The notes beneath the pieces are model-generated. The model did no database searches and was not told where the DNA came from. It worked only from the letters and a program-made list of their open reading frames with translations. A program made the translations under genes and the position numbers. Shown one piece after another: positions 16,342-23,640 of a DNA stretch of 64,000 nt (positions within the stretch are counted from its first letter, which is position 1; each line of letters opens with the position of its first letter). The DNA is from an uncultured Faecalibacterium sp. Its GTDB lineage: Bacteria > Bacillota > Clostridia > Oscillospirales > Ruminococcaceae. The stretch covers positions 1-64,000 of the forward strand of contig CAKSYT010000007.1 of assembly GCA_934524985.1 (NCBI GenBank), read 5' to 3'.

Positions 16342-17484
16342 TCAGGTGATTTTGGTCAAAAAATGCAGGGTGTCGGGGTCGGCAGTCTCTCCGGTAAAAA
16401 CGGCATGGAGATCCAGCATAAAATCTGCCAGCGCCATGCTCTGCTGGAAAAAGCTGGGTGTCGTGCACCAGATGTCCCCGCTTTGCACCGCCTTGCATTC
16501 TGCCAGCAACGCGCAGCGGGCGAGCAGCTCTTCCTTGGTGGAAATGGTGCCCTCGATGGTGCCGTTGTAAATGAGTACATCGGCGTCCTTGACCCTGGCA
16601 TAAAGGTCCTCCAGTGGGATATTCATGGTGGAAAGGCTGTTACCGCTGTCGGCAAGGTCTGCAAAAACGTATTCACCCCCGGCCATGCCGATCATCTGCG
16701 CCACATAGTCTCCGCTTTTGCGCACAGTGGCAAGGCCGCTGGAAGTAATGGAGAAAAACGCGCAGCGCTTGCCGGTGGAGGGCTGTTCCAGCAGCGGCGC
16801 AATGCGCTGCGCCTGCCGGGCGAATATCTCCTCGGCAAGGGCTTCCTTCCCCAGCAAAATGCCGTACAGCTTGATCCATTCCATCCGCGCCAGCGGGCTG
16901 CTCTCGTAGCTGGAGCGCTCCACCAGCACCGGAATGCCAAACCGCTCCAGCTGCTCCTTCACCTCCGGGGTGTGGTAGATCATGGTGTTTTCCACTGCAA
17001 GGCCGCATTCTGCGGTCAGGATGCGCTCGTAGTCCGGGGCGCTGTATTTGCCCGCGTAGGCAATGCGCCCGGACTGCATGGTCTGTTTTGCCTCGTCCAG
17101 ATACCAGCCCTCGGCACGGGTGCCGGAAAGGGCAATGCTGTCCAGCGCGTCCAGATGGAGAAATAAGTCCATGGCAGAGGTGGACACCAGATAAATATTC
17201 TGCACTGGCTGCTGCAAAACAGTTACCCCGTCAGGCACGGTGCGCAGGGTGGCAGCGGCCTCCGGCCGGACAAGGAACTTTGCCTGTACGTCCGGGATGG
17301 TCAGCAGGGTAGAGCCGTCTGCATAGCAGTCGGCGGTAAACTGGGTGGCATAGTCCAGCGGGTAGGCATGGTCAAATACCAGCTCGTCCGTATCAGCCGG
17401 TGCGGTGGGCGCGGCAGCGCAGCCTGCAAGCACCAGCGTGGCGGCGGGCAGTGCCTTTAAAAATTGAGCGCGGGTCAGCTTCAT
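16342..17484 (-). CDS. ABC substrate-binding lipoprotein, FecB/BtuF type
   Basis: The 380-residue protein has a short signal peptide with lipobox LAGC (cysteine 22) and is expected to be anchored outside the membrane. The mature part resembles the FecB/BtuF group: an N-terminal region ending in SGTRAEGW, a mid-protein helix, then KRCAFFSITSSGLATVRKSGDYVAQMIGMAGGEYVF and a C-terminal DIWCTTPSFFQQSMALADFM. It would deliver substrate to the permease 10 bases downstream. The ligand is unknown; the riboswitch points to corrinoid or a precursor. Confidence 0.87.
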   Translation of the reverse strand: MKLTRAQFLKALPAATLVLAGCAAAPTAPADTDELVFDHAYPLDYATQFTADCYADGSTLLTIPDVQAKFLVRPEAAATLRTVPDGVTVLQQPVQNIYLVSTSAMDLFLHLDALDSIALSGTRAEGWYLDEAKQTMQSGRIAYAGKYSAPDYERILTAECGLAVENTMIYHTPEVKEQLERFGIPVLVERSSYESSPLARMEWIKLYGILLGKEALAEEIFARQAQRIAPLLEQPSTGKRCAFFSITSSGLATVRKSGDYVAQMIGMAGGEYVFADLADSGNSLSTMNIPLEDLYARVKDADVLIYNGTIEGTISTKEELLARCALLAECKAVQSGDIWCTTPSFFQQSMALADFMLDLHAVFTGETADPDTLHFLTKIT

Positions 17485-17490
17485 GGAAGG

Positions 17491-18336
17491 TTACTCCAAG
17501 GTAAAGGTCAGGGTGTATTCGATTTCGTGGGGCTTGCTCATGGCAACAGTGTCGGCGGTAACAGCCAGCGGGGTGCCCAGAGCGGCTACGGGAATTTCAA
17601 AGGTAGAGTTGCCCTCGGTGTTAGTGGGCAGATACTTCTCGCCTTCCACGATCATGTAATCGTAGTTGGGGCTGCTCCACACGATGGTAGCGGTCATCTT
17701 GCCCTCTGTCACGGTCAGGGCGGCAGGGCTTTCCACGGTGGCGCGGCCAGAGCCGCCCTCCAGCACCACGGCAGCGGTGTATGCGCCGTCTGCGGGGGTC
17801 CCGGTGGTCTGCTCGGTCTTAGGCTCGGCGTTGCGCACGCTGACGATGTGGTCGTACCACTTGCCCTTGGTGCCCAGCAATGCCAGCTGGAAGTCAGTGT
17901 CCAGTGCTTCCACCGGGATGTCGTAGCCGTACACCTCCTCGGTGGTGCCGTCTGCGTAGGTAACAGTGTCCACGGTGGGGATGAGCCATGCAGTCTTGTT
18001 GGCCTCGGCATCGGCGGCAAGGCCGGGGTAGAGGTTCACGATCTTTTTGGAAGCCAGACTGACGTGGAAGGTCATCACGCCGTTTTCCACGGTCAAAGTG
18101 CCCTTGCCGTTGCAGGCCTCGCTGGTGTGGAACATACTGCTGTCGGTTTCAAAGTCAGCGGTGTATACGCCATCCGGCAGGGCAGCCTCTGCCACAGCAG
18201 AGAAAGCCACCACGGAAGAAGCAGCCACAGAGCTTGCCGCAGCAGAGGAGGCGGGGGCAGCCCCGCCGCAGCCTGCCAGAGAAGCAGCCAGCACCACACC
18301 GGCCAGAGAAATAGAAACAAACTGTTTGCAGCGCAT
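17491..18336 (-). CDS. Lipoprotein with two repeated beta-rich domains, cobalamin operon
   Basis: The 281-residue protein has a signal peptide with lipobox LAGC (cysteine 23) and a serine/alanine-rich linker. Two domains follow, about residues 53-170 and 180-281. Each opens with a DGxYTA motif, continues with a TVENG/TVTEG turn and a WSS- or LASK-containing strand, and ends with an IPVxAL segment. The second contains the acidic aromatic stretch SSPNYDYMIVEGEKY and a late PHEIEY. The DGxYT opening recalls NEAT (haem-binding) domains, but I cannot confirm that by alignment. Position between cbiK and the importer suggests it holds or passes a tetrapyrrole or cobalt at the cell surface. The ATG at 18336 has GAGGT eight bases upstream. 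Confidence 0.7.
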   Translation of the reverse strand: MRCKQFVSISLAGVVLAASLAGCGGAAPASSAAASSVAASSVVAFSAVAEAALPDGVYTADFETDSSMFHTSEACNGKGTLTVENGVMTFHVSLASKKIVNLYPGLAADAEANKTAWLIPTVDTVTYADGTTEEVYGYDIPVEALDTDFQLALLGTKGKWYDHIVSVRNAEPKTEQTTGTPADGAYTAAVVLEGGSGRATVESPAALTVTEGKMTATIVWSSPNYDYMIVEGEKYLPTNTEGNSTFEIPVAALGTPLAVTADTVAMSKPHEIEYTLTFTLE

Positions 18337-18423
18337 AAATAAATACCTCAGTATCCTAAATTTTTGCCCGGCGTCTAAACTGCCGGGGTAGGGGCGGTTT
18401 CTCCTCGTGCGGGGAATGCGCCC

Positions 18424-18472
18424 ATAAAAGAAGCCCTCTCCGTGTGCTTGGGCAGCGCCGGAGAGGGCTTCT
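18424..18472 (-). terminator. Intercistronic hairpin after cbiK, possible partial terminator
   Basis: A perfect 13-bp stem (18429-18441 with 18460-18472) starts eight bases after the cbiK stop codon on the minus strand and is followed by TTTTAT. The 143-base gap it occupies is the only sizeable gap in the operon. It may lower expression of the downstream genes relative to cbiK or protect the cbiK transcript end. Confidence 0.65.
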
Positions 18473-18479
18473 GAATCCA

Positions 18480-19715
18480 TTAGCCGTTCAGAAGATCCAT
18501 AGCGGCCTTGGTGTGTGCAATGTACAGCTGCTGGATATCCGCAATGCGGCCCAGACCCGAGATCTGGCAGTCCACATTCTCAAAGCAGCCTGCGGCGGTA
18601 AACTGGCTCAGCCAGCTGTCGGCGTCCTCACCGGCCATATCGTTGTTGGCGTGGTCGCCTGCCACCACCATCAGCGGGCGCAGGATGACCTTGGTGTAAC
18701 CGGCAGCCTTCACGGCCTCGATGACAGCCTCGCAGGAGGTCTCCTCAGGCTCGCCCTCCACAGTGCCGACGAACACATTGTCGTAGCCAAGGGTCTGCAT
18801 GGTAGTCTGCATCTGGCTGTAACTCACCTTGGCGGTGTGGCTAGTGCCGTGGCCCATAAAGACAAAAGCAGTCTTATCGGCAGCGGCAGCAGCGGCGCTA
18901 TCGTAACCGGCTTCCTTCACAGCGGCAGCGGTAACAGCCTTGGCAACGGCTTCCTTATCTGCATTGATGACGGAAGCATCCGCGCCGACCTCGCCCAGCA
19001 GTGGCTCAGCCACAGCGACGCTCTCAAACTTGTCGCGGTACTGGTCCAGCATCTCGTTCATCTCGTCGTACTCGGCACCGTGCATCAGATGGGTGGGCTG
19101 CACGATCAGGTTCTTCACGCCGTTTGCCACAGCGCGGTCCAGTGCCTGCTGCATATTGTCGATCTTCTCGCCATCGCGGGCCTGCACATGGTTGATGATG
19201 ATCTGTGCGGTAAAGGCGCGGCGCACGCTCCAGTCGGGGTATGCGGCCTGCAAAGCGTCCTCAATGCCCTTGATGTCAGCAGCGCGGCTGTCGTTGAAGG
19301 AGGTGCCGAAGGACACCACCAGCAGCTCGTTCTCACCGATCTCATCAGCGTTGCGGGCATCGTCCTTGGAGGCATCGCCGGTGTCGCGGCCAAAGTAGTC
19401 AGGGTCGGCGTTCTCGCCCTCCACCAGCTCCTTCTGGGCATCGGTCAAAGCGTCCCAAGCGGCCTTTGCGGCTTCGCACTGGGCATCGGTGTCATCGGTG
19501 CGCTGCTGCACATAGATGGCATCGATCAGGTCTGCCACGTTCTGTACGGCCAGCGCGTCAGCGTCTGCACCGGAAGCTTCGCTGCTGGCGGCAGAGCTGG
19601 CAGCAACAGTGCTGGCAGTGCCGGAAGCAGCCCCGCCGCAGCCGGTCAGTACACCGGCGCACAGAGCCAGAGCGGTCAGAGCGGCCGCTGTTTTGCGGAT
19701 GTTGCGTTTTTTCAT
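18480..19715 (-). CDS. cbiK: Exported lipoprotein sirohydrochlorin cobaltochelatase (CbiK)
   Basis: CbiK inserts Co2+ into sirohydrochlorin, the first committed anaerobic step. This 411-residue version has a signal peptide with lipobox LTGC (cysteine 26), an Ala/Ser linker and an extra N-terminal segment to about residue 130. A full chelatase core of about 280 residues follows. Residues matching the metal and active-site positions of Salmonella CbiK are present: Glu 215 in HGAEYDEM, His 289 in FMGHGTSH and His 355 in VAGDHANNDM. Salmonella CbiK is cytoplasmic and about 264 residues; a periplasmic CbiK is known in Desulfovibrio. The export signal puts this enzyme outside the membrane. It is the first gene after the riboswitch. 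Confidence 0.93.
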   Translation of the reverse strand: MKKRNIRKTAAALTALALCAGVLTGCGGAASGTASTVAASSAASSEASGADADALAVQNVADLIDAIYVQQRTDDTDAQCEAAKAAWDALTDAQKELVEGENADPDYFGRDTGDASKDDARNADEIGENELLVVSFGTSFNDSRAADIKGIEDALQAAYPDWSVRRAFTAQIIINHVQARDGEKIDNMQQALDRAVANGVKNLIVQPTHLMHGAEYDEMNEMLDQYRDKFESVAVAEPLLGEVGADASVINADKEAVAKAVTAAAVKEAGYDSAAAAAADKTAFVFMGHGTSHTAKVSYSQMQTTMQTLGYDNVFVGTVEGEPEETSCEAVIEAVKAAGYTKVILRPLMVVAGDHANNDMAGEDADSWLSQFTAAGCFENVDCQISGLGRIADIQQLYIAHTKAAMDLLNG

Positions 19716-19782
19716 CTTGTTTTCCTTTCCTGATGTGGGTAAAATACGGCGCCGAACAGAAGGGTACAGGAAAGAGAAGTTG

Positions 19783-19832
19783 CAAAAAACGGGGTCTTCT
19801 GCTTGCGAAATGGCAAAGCAAAAAGACCCCGT
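19783..19832 (-). terminator. Riboswitch-controlled terminator ahead of cbiK
   Basis: On the minus strand a 10-bp GC-rich stem (ACGGGGTCTT, 19823-19832, with its complement at 19789-19798) encloses a second short stem and is followed by six T (19783-19788). It lies between the cobalamin riboswitch and the cbiK start, where a transcription-attenuation terminator is expected. Confidence 0.85.
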
Positions 19833-19892
19833 ATCTTACAGGCTTTTTGGTACAACCAATTCCTCGTGATCTGGGGCGGCAAAGCCCCGGTA

Positions 19893-20110
19893 CCAACAGC
19901 GGGCAGGTTTCCTGACTGAAAGCTCAACGCCCGCTGCCGCCTTCCCAAGCCGGATGGCTCAGTGACCGGTGCAAAAGCACCCTGACAGTGGACTCCCTTA
20001 TCACAGTGACGAGATCGTGCGGGATTTGCACCCGCTTCCCTTTTAACGTTCCTGTCACTGCCCGGTGGGGCAAAGTGACGGAACGCACCTGCTGTTTTCT
20101 GTTCAGTTCG
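19893..20110 (-). promoter_or_regulatory. Adenosylcobalamin riboswitch controlling the cobalamin operon
   Basis: Read on the minus strand, the leader contains the parts of a cobalamin riboswitch in order: a GGGAAGC...GGTGCAAATCCC core ending in GCACGA (near 20014-20043), the GCC.CTGTGATAAGGGAGTCC element (near 19985-20008) and the B12 box AGTCAGGAAACCTGCC (19902-19917). A terminator follows at 19783-19832. Binding of cofactor should stop transcription of the whole operon. Confidence 0.93.
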
Positions 20111-20116
20111 TCAAAA

Positions 20117-20145
20117 AGTATAGCACAGCCCCATACAAAACGCAA
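20117..20145 (-). promoter_or_regulatory. Promoter of the cobalamin operon
   Basis: On the minus strand TTGCGT (20140-20145) and TATACT (20117-20122) are separated by 17 bases. Transcription would start near 20110, just before the riboswitch. The opposite-facing MerR-type promoter starts 18 bases away. Confidence 0.8.
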
Positions 20146-20163
20146 GAAAAAACGGAGAAATGC

Positions 20164-20194
20164 TTGACCTTCCCCCTGCCGGAAGGTGTATACT
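20164..20194 (+). promoter_or_regulatory. MerR-type promoter with 19-bp spacer
   Basis: TTGACC (20164-20169) and TATACT (20189-20194) are separated by 19 bases, longer than the normal 17, and the spacer region holds a dyad ACCTTCC (20167-20173) / GGAAGGT (20181-20187). Over-long spacers with such a dyad are the hallmark of promoters that MerR-family activators untwist. No MerR gene is in the window. Confidence 0.8.
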
Positions 20195-20225
20195 TGGCCT
20201 GAACCTGAAAGCAAGGAGGCAGCCC

Positions 20226-20945
20226 ATGTTAAAAATAGAGCATCTGACCAAAACCTACGGCGGCAAGCCCGCCGTGCAGGACCTTTGCCTGCACATCCGC
20301 CCGGGGGAGCTGTGTGCCTTTATCGGGCACAACGGCGCGGGCAAGACCACTACCTTGAAATGCTGCTGCGGCATCCAGCAATTTGATGCCGGCGAAATTT
20401 ATGTGGATGGCATTTCCATGCGGGACGACCCGCTGGAATGCAAGCGCCGCTTGGCCTATCTGCCGGACGACCCGCAGCTTTACGAGTACATGACAGGCAT
20501 CCAGTACCTTGATTTTATCGCAGACATCTTTGGCGTAAGCGCCGCACAGCGGGCGCAGCGCATCCGGCAGTATGGCGATGCCTTTGGCCTGACGCAGGAT
20601 TTGGCGCAGTCCATCGGGGCATACTCCCACGGCATGAAGCAGAAGCTGGCCATCATTGCGGCGCTGCTGCATGAGCCGAAGCTGATTTTAATGGATGAGC
20701 CCTTTGTCGGGCTGGACCCGCTGGCTTCCCATCAGCTCAAGACCCAGATGAAAGCCTTCTGTGCGCAGGGCGGGGCCATCTTCTTCTCTACCCATGTGCT
20801 GGAGGTGGCCGAAAAGCTCTGCGACCGGGTGGCCATTCTGCGCAAGGGTCAGCTGGTGCGCGAGGGTGCCATGGAGCAGGTGCGCGGCGATGACACGCTG
20901 GAAGAGGTCTTTCTGGAGCTGGAGGATACGGGGGAAGCGCTATGA
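20226..20945 (+). CDS. ABC transporter ATP-binding protein
   Basis: The 239-residue ATPase has Walker A GHNGAGKTT (about 35-43), signature YSHGMKQKLAI (a divergent LSGGQ), Walker B LILMDEPFVGLDP and H-loop STHVLE. It resembles the ATPases of two-component exporters that carry a large separate permease. The ATG at 20226 follows AAGGAGG. It overlaps the permease gene by four bases, and expression is predicted from the MerR-type promoter just upstream. The substrate is unknown; a toxic compound or drug is plausible from the promoter type. Confidence 0.93.
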   Translation: MLKIEHLTKTYGGKPAVQDLCLHIRPGELCAFIGHNGAGKTTTLKCCCGIQQFDAGEIYVDGISMRDDPLECKRRLAYLPDDPQLYEYMTGIQYLDFIADIFGVSAAQRAQRIRQYGDAFGLTQDLAQSIGAYSHGMKQKLAIIAALLHEPKLILMDEPFVGLDPLASHQLKTQMKAFCAQGGAIFFSTHVLEVAEKLCDRVAILRKGQLVREGAMEQVRGDDTLEEVFLELEDTGEAL

Positions 20946-22534
20946 TCCGTGCATTGCTCAAAAAACAGCTTCTGGAACTGGGCGCGGCCTTTGTGCGCAG
21001 CAGCAAAACCGGCAAGCGGCGCTCCCGGGTAGAAGCCCTTGGCTACGCACTGCTGTTTGTGCTGCTGATGCTGCTGGTCATGCTCAGTTTTGGCTCTATG
21101 GCGCTGCCGCTGGCGGTAACACTGGTACCGCAGGGGCTGGACTGGCTCTATTTTGTGCTGATGGAGCTTTCGGCGCTGACGGTCAGCGTGCTGGCCAGCG
21201 CCTTTACCAGCTACGGCCACCTGTTCCGCTGCCGGGATAACCAGCAGCTGCTGGCACTGCCCATCCCGCCGGGCGCTATTTTTGCGGTGCGCTGCGGCGG
21301 GGTGTATCTGACCGGGCTGATTTATCTGCTGCTGGCGTGGGTGCCCTCGGTGGTCTGCTATGCACTGGCAGCACCCCGTCCCGGCGGTGCACTGTTGGCG
21401 GCGCTGCCGGTGGCACTGGCGCTGGCGGGGGTCTCCATGGTGCTGGCCGTTCTGCTGGGCTGGGCGGTGGCGCTGCTCAACCGCCGCGCCCGGCACAAAA
21501 GCCTTGTCACGGTGGTTGATACGCTGCTGTTTCTGGCGGTTTACTATGCAGTGTTCCAATGGGTGGGCAACGCGGTGGATGCCCTTGCGCTGGATGCCGT
21601 ACAGGCGGGTGCAGCAGCCGGGCGTGCCGCTGCACCGCTGCGCCTGCTGGGCTTCGCCGCAGCGGGCAGCGCTCCGGCACTGCTGCTGTTGCTGGCGCTG
21701 GCTGCGGCCTGTATGGCGCTTTGCGGCAAGGCGCTGGCAAAGCCCTATCTGCGGCTGTTGACCCTTGAGCCGGGCAGAGCTAAAGCGGTATACCGCGCAA
21801 ATACGCGAAAAAAGCAGCCCCCGCGCCGGGCACTGCTGCGGCGGGAACTGCTGCATCTGGGTGCTTGCCCCATGTGGCTGCTCAACTGCGCCTTGAGCAG
21901 CCTGCTGCTGCCGGTGCTGGGGGTGGCAGCGCTGTGGAAGGCCGCTGACCTGCGCGCCTTTACCGCCGCTTACCCGCCCGAGAGCCTGCCTATGCTGGTG
22001 TGCGGGATGGTGTGCACCGCAGCCGCCACGAACTTTATCACAGCGCCGTCGGTGTCGCTGGAGGGCAGTACCCTCTGGCTGCTGCAAAGCCTGCCGGTGA
22101 CCCCGCAGCAGGTGCTGCGGGCAAAGGTGGAGCTGCAATTGCTGCTCACGCTGCCTGCGGCGTGGCTATGCGCTGGGTGCGCTATGGCGGCGCTGCGCAT
22201 TCCGGCAGGGCAGGGGCTGCCCGCGCTGGCGGTGCTGGCAGCCTTTGTATGGCTGACGGCGCAGCTTGGGCTTGCTTTGGGGCTGTGCCTGCCCAACCTC
22301 CACTGGGTCAGCGAAGCCGCCGTGGTCAAGCGGAGCGCCGCCAGTATGCTGGCGATGTTCGGCGGCTGGCTGCTGGCGGGCGGGGTGCTGTTTTTGCCCC
22401 TGACCTTACTGGACTACGCTGTGCCGCCGCTGGCCGCGCAGGCTGTTTGTCTGGCGGTGCTGCTGGGGCTGGATTTGCTGCTGCACCGCTGGCTGTGCAC
22501 CCGCGGCGCAGTCCGGTTTGCCGCCCTGCACTGA
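20942..22534 (+). CDS. ABC transporter permease, large integral membrane protein
   Basis: The 530-residue protein is very rich in Leu/Ala and has around twelve hydrophobic segments. A basic loop RANTRKKQPPRRALLRREL in the middle (about 285-303) separates two halves, which suggests a duplicated six-segment permease. It starts inside the end of the ATPase gene (ATGA overlap), so the two form one exporter. I do not recognise a characterised family. A terminator follows. Confidence 0.85.
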   Translation: MIRALLKKQLLELGAAFVRSSKTGKRRSRVEALGYALLFVLLMLLVMLSFGSMALPLAVTLVPQGLDWLYFVLMELSALTVSVLASAFTSYGHLFRCRDNQQLLALPIPPGAIFAVRCGGVYLTGLIYLLLAWVPSVVCYALAAPRPGGALLAALPVALALAGVSMVLAVLLGWAVALLNRRARHKSLVTVVDTLLFLAVYYAVFQWVGNAVDALALDAVQAGAAAGRAAAPLRLLGFAAAGSAPALLLLLALAAACMALCGKALAKPYLRLLTLEPGRAKAVYRANTRKKQPPRRALLRRELLHLGACPMWLLNCALSSLLLPVLGVAALWKAADLRAFTAAYPPESLPMLVCGMVCTAAATNFITAPSVSLEGSTLWLLQSLPVTPQQVLRAKVELQLLLTLPAAWLCAGCAMAALRIPAGQGLPALAVLAAFVWLTAQLGLALGLCLPNLHWVSEAAVVKRSAASMLAMFGGWLLAGGVLFLPLTLLDYAVPPLAAQAVCLAVLLGLDLLLHRWLCTRGAVRFAALH

Positions 22535-22555
22535 GGGGGAGGACTTTATTAGAGA

Positions 22556-22587
22556 AAAATCGGGCAGTCTACGGGCTGCCCGATTTT
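22556..22587 (+). terminator. Terminator after the ABC exporter pair, may serve both strands
   Basis: The stem AAAATCGGGCAG / CTGCCCGATTTT (22556-22567 and 22576-22587) has T-rich flanks on both strands. It ends the exporter transcript and could also stop the convergent cutC transcript. Confidence 0.75.
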
Positions 22588-22683
22588 GCATTTCACGGGA
22601 GAGGTCATAATAGAAAATAGCAGATGCAGTGCCTGTTTCCTGCGGAAACAGCGGTACTGTGGGAAGAACGATGTTTTTTGCGG

Positions 22684-23451
22684 TTACAGTGTATCCAATG
22701 CGGTGCGGGCGGCGCGGATGTTTGCCTCGCTGGTCTGCCAAATTTCAAACTCCGAAAAGCCCGGCAGACCCATGGGCACGCCCTCCCGCCGGAAAGTCAT
22801 GCGGCTGTCCAGCACTTGTTTGCCGGAAAGGTGGAACGCCCGGGCACCTGTCTGGGCAGCAAGGGCTGGGATGTTGGCGGCGGATACGCCTGCGCCCACC
22901 AATATTTCTACCTCCTGCCCGGCAGCGTCCACCAACTGTCGCAGCAGGGCAGCACCCTGCGGGGCGCTTGCGGCCTGTCCGCTGGTCAGGATGGTAGCAA
23001 GCCCCAGTTGCTTTGCGGCTTCCAGCGCGGCAAAGGGGTCGCAGCAGACATCAAAGGCACGGTGCAGGGTGCAGTCCACGGTGCGGTGTGCTTTTTCTGC
23101 CGCCTGCCGGGCTGCAGCGTAGATGGGGCGCAGAGCATCGGTGTCCAGCGCACCCGCCGGGGTCAGCACGCCGGTCACAATGCCGTCTGCACCGGCAGCG
23201 ACCAGCTCAGCGGCACATTCGGCCATCTGTGCCAGCTCGTAGTGGTCGTAGCAAAAATCACCAAAACGGGGACGCAGCAGCGCCCGCACCGGCAGACTGG
23301 TCTCGGCCTTGACCTGACGCAGCAGGGCAGGGGAAGGGGTGGTGCCGCCGATAATCAGGTCGGCGCACAGCTCCAGCCGGTCAGCGCCGCCGCGTTTTGC
23401 CGCCAGCGCACTGGCGGTGCTGTCCACGCATACTTCCAAAGTGTATTGCAT
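22684..23451 (-). CDS. cutC: CutC family protein (copper homeostasis / TIM-barrel)
   Basis: The 255-residue protein matches the CutC family: LEVCVDSTASALAAKRGGADRLELCADL at the start, VRALLRPRFGDFCYDHYE, ADGIVTGVLTPAG, VDCTLHRAFDVC and ILTSGQAASAPQG. CutC is a cytoplasmic TIM-barrel protein historically tied to copper tolerance, but its chemistry is unsettled. A ribosome binding site GGAGG precedes the ATG. It faces the ABC exporter convergently and seems monocistronic. Confidence 0.92.
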   Translation of the reverse strand: MQYTLEVCVDSTASALAAKRGGADRLELCADLIIGGTTPSPALLRQVKAETSLPVRALLRPRFGDFCYDHYELAQMAECAAELVAAGADGIVTGVLTPAGALDTDALRPIYAAARQAAEKAHRTVDCTLHRAFDVCCDPFAALEAAKQLGLATILTSGQAASAPQGAALLRQLVDAAGQEVEILVGAGVSAANIPALAAQTGARAFHLSGKQVLDSRMTFRREGVPMGLPGFSEFEIWQTSEANIRAARTALDTL

Positions 23452-23500
23452 AAGCGGATACCTCCGTCAAAATAACGATGCGAAATGAGAATTTTAATTT

Positions 23501-23536
23501 GTCAGCCGGGAAAATCCGTAGATCTTCCCGGCTGAC
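23501..23536 (-). repeat. 36-bp palindromic hairpin repeat, copy 1
   Basis: An almost perfect inverted repeat with arms GTCAGCCGGGAA and TTCCCGGCTGAC. On the minus strand the tip folds as a stem closed by a C(UACG)G tetraloop. A homologous 36-bp copy lies at 32668-32703 and related tips occur in the array at 39927-40260. It sits between galT and cutC. Confidence 0.75.
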
Positions 23537-23587
23537 TTTTTCACAGGGGGAGAGTAAAGGAAGAGTGCTTTTGCGCGATGCTGTGCT

Positions 23588-23628
23588 CTAAAAAAGGCTG
23601 TTGCGCTATGATAGGTGCAACAGCCTTT
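23588..23628 (-). terminator. Terminator of galK-galT
   Basis: The stem AAAGGCTGTTGC / GCAACAGCCTTT (23593-23604 and 23617-23628) is followed on the minus strand by TTTTTT. It lies 12 bases after the galT stop codon. Confidence 0.85.
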
Positions 23629-23640
23629 GTGAGTTATGGT

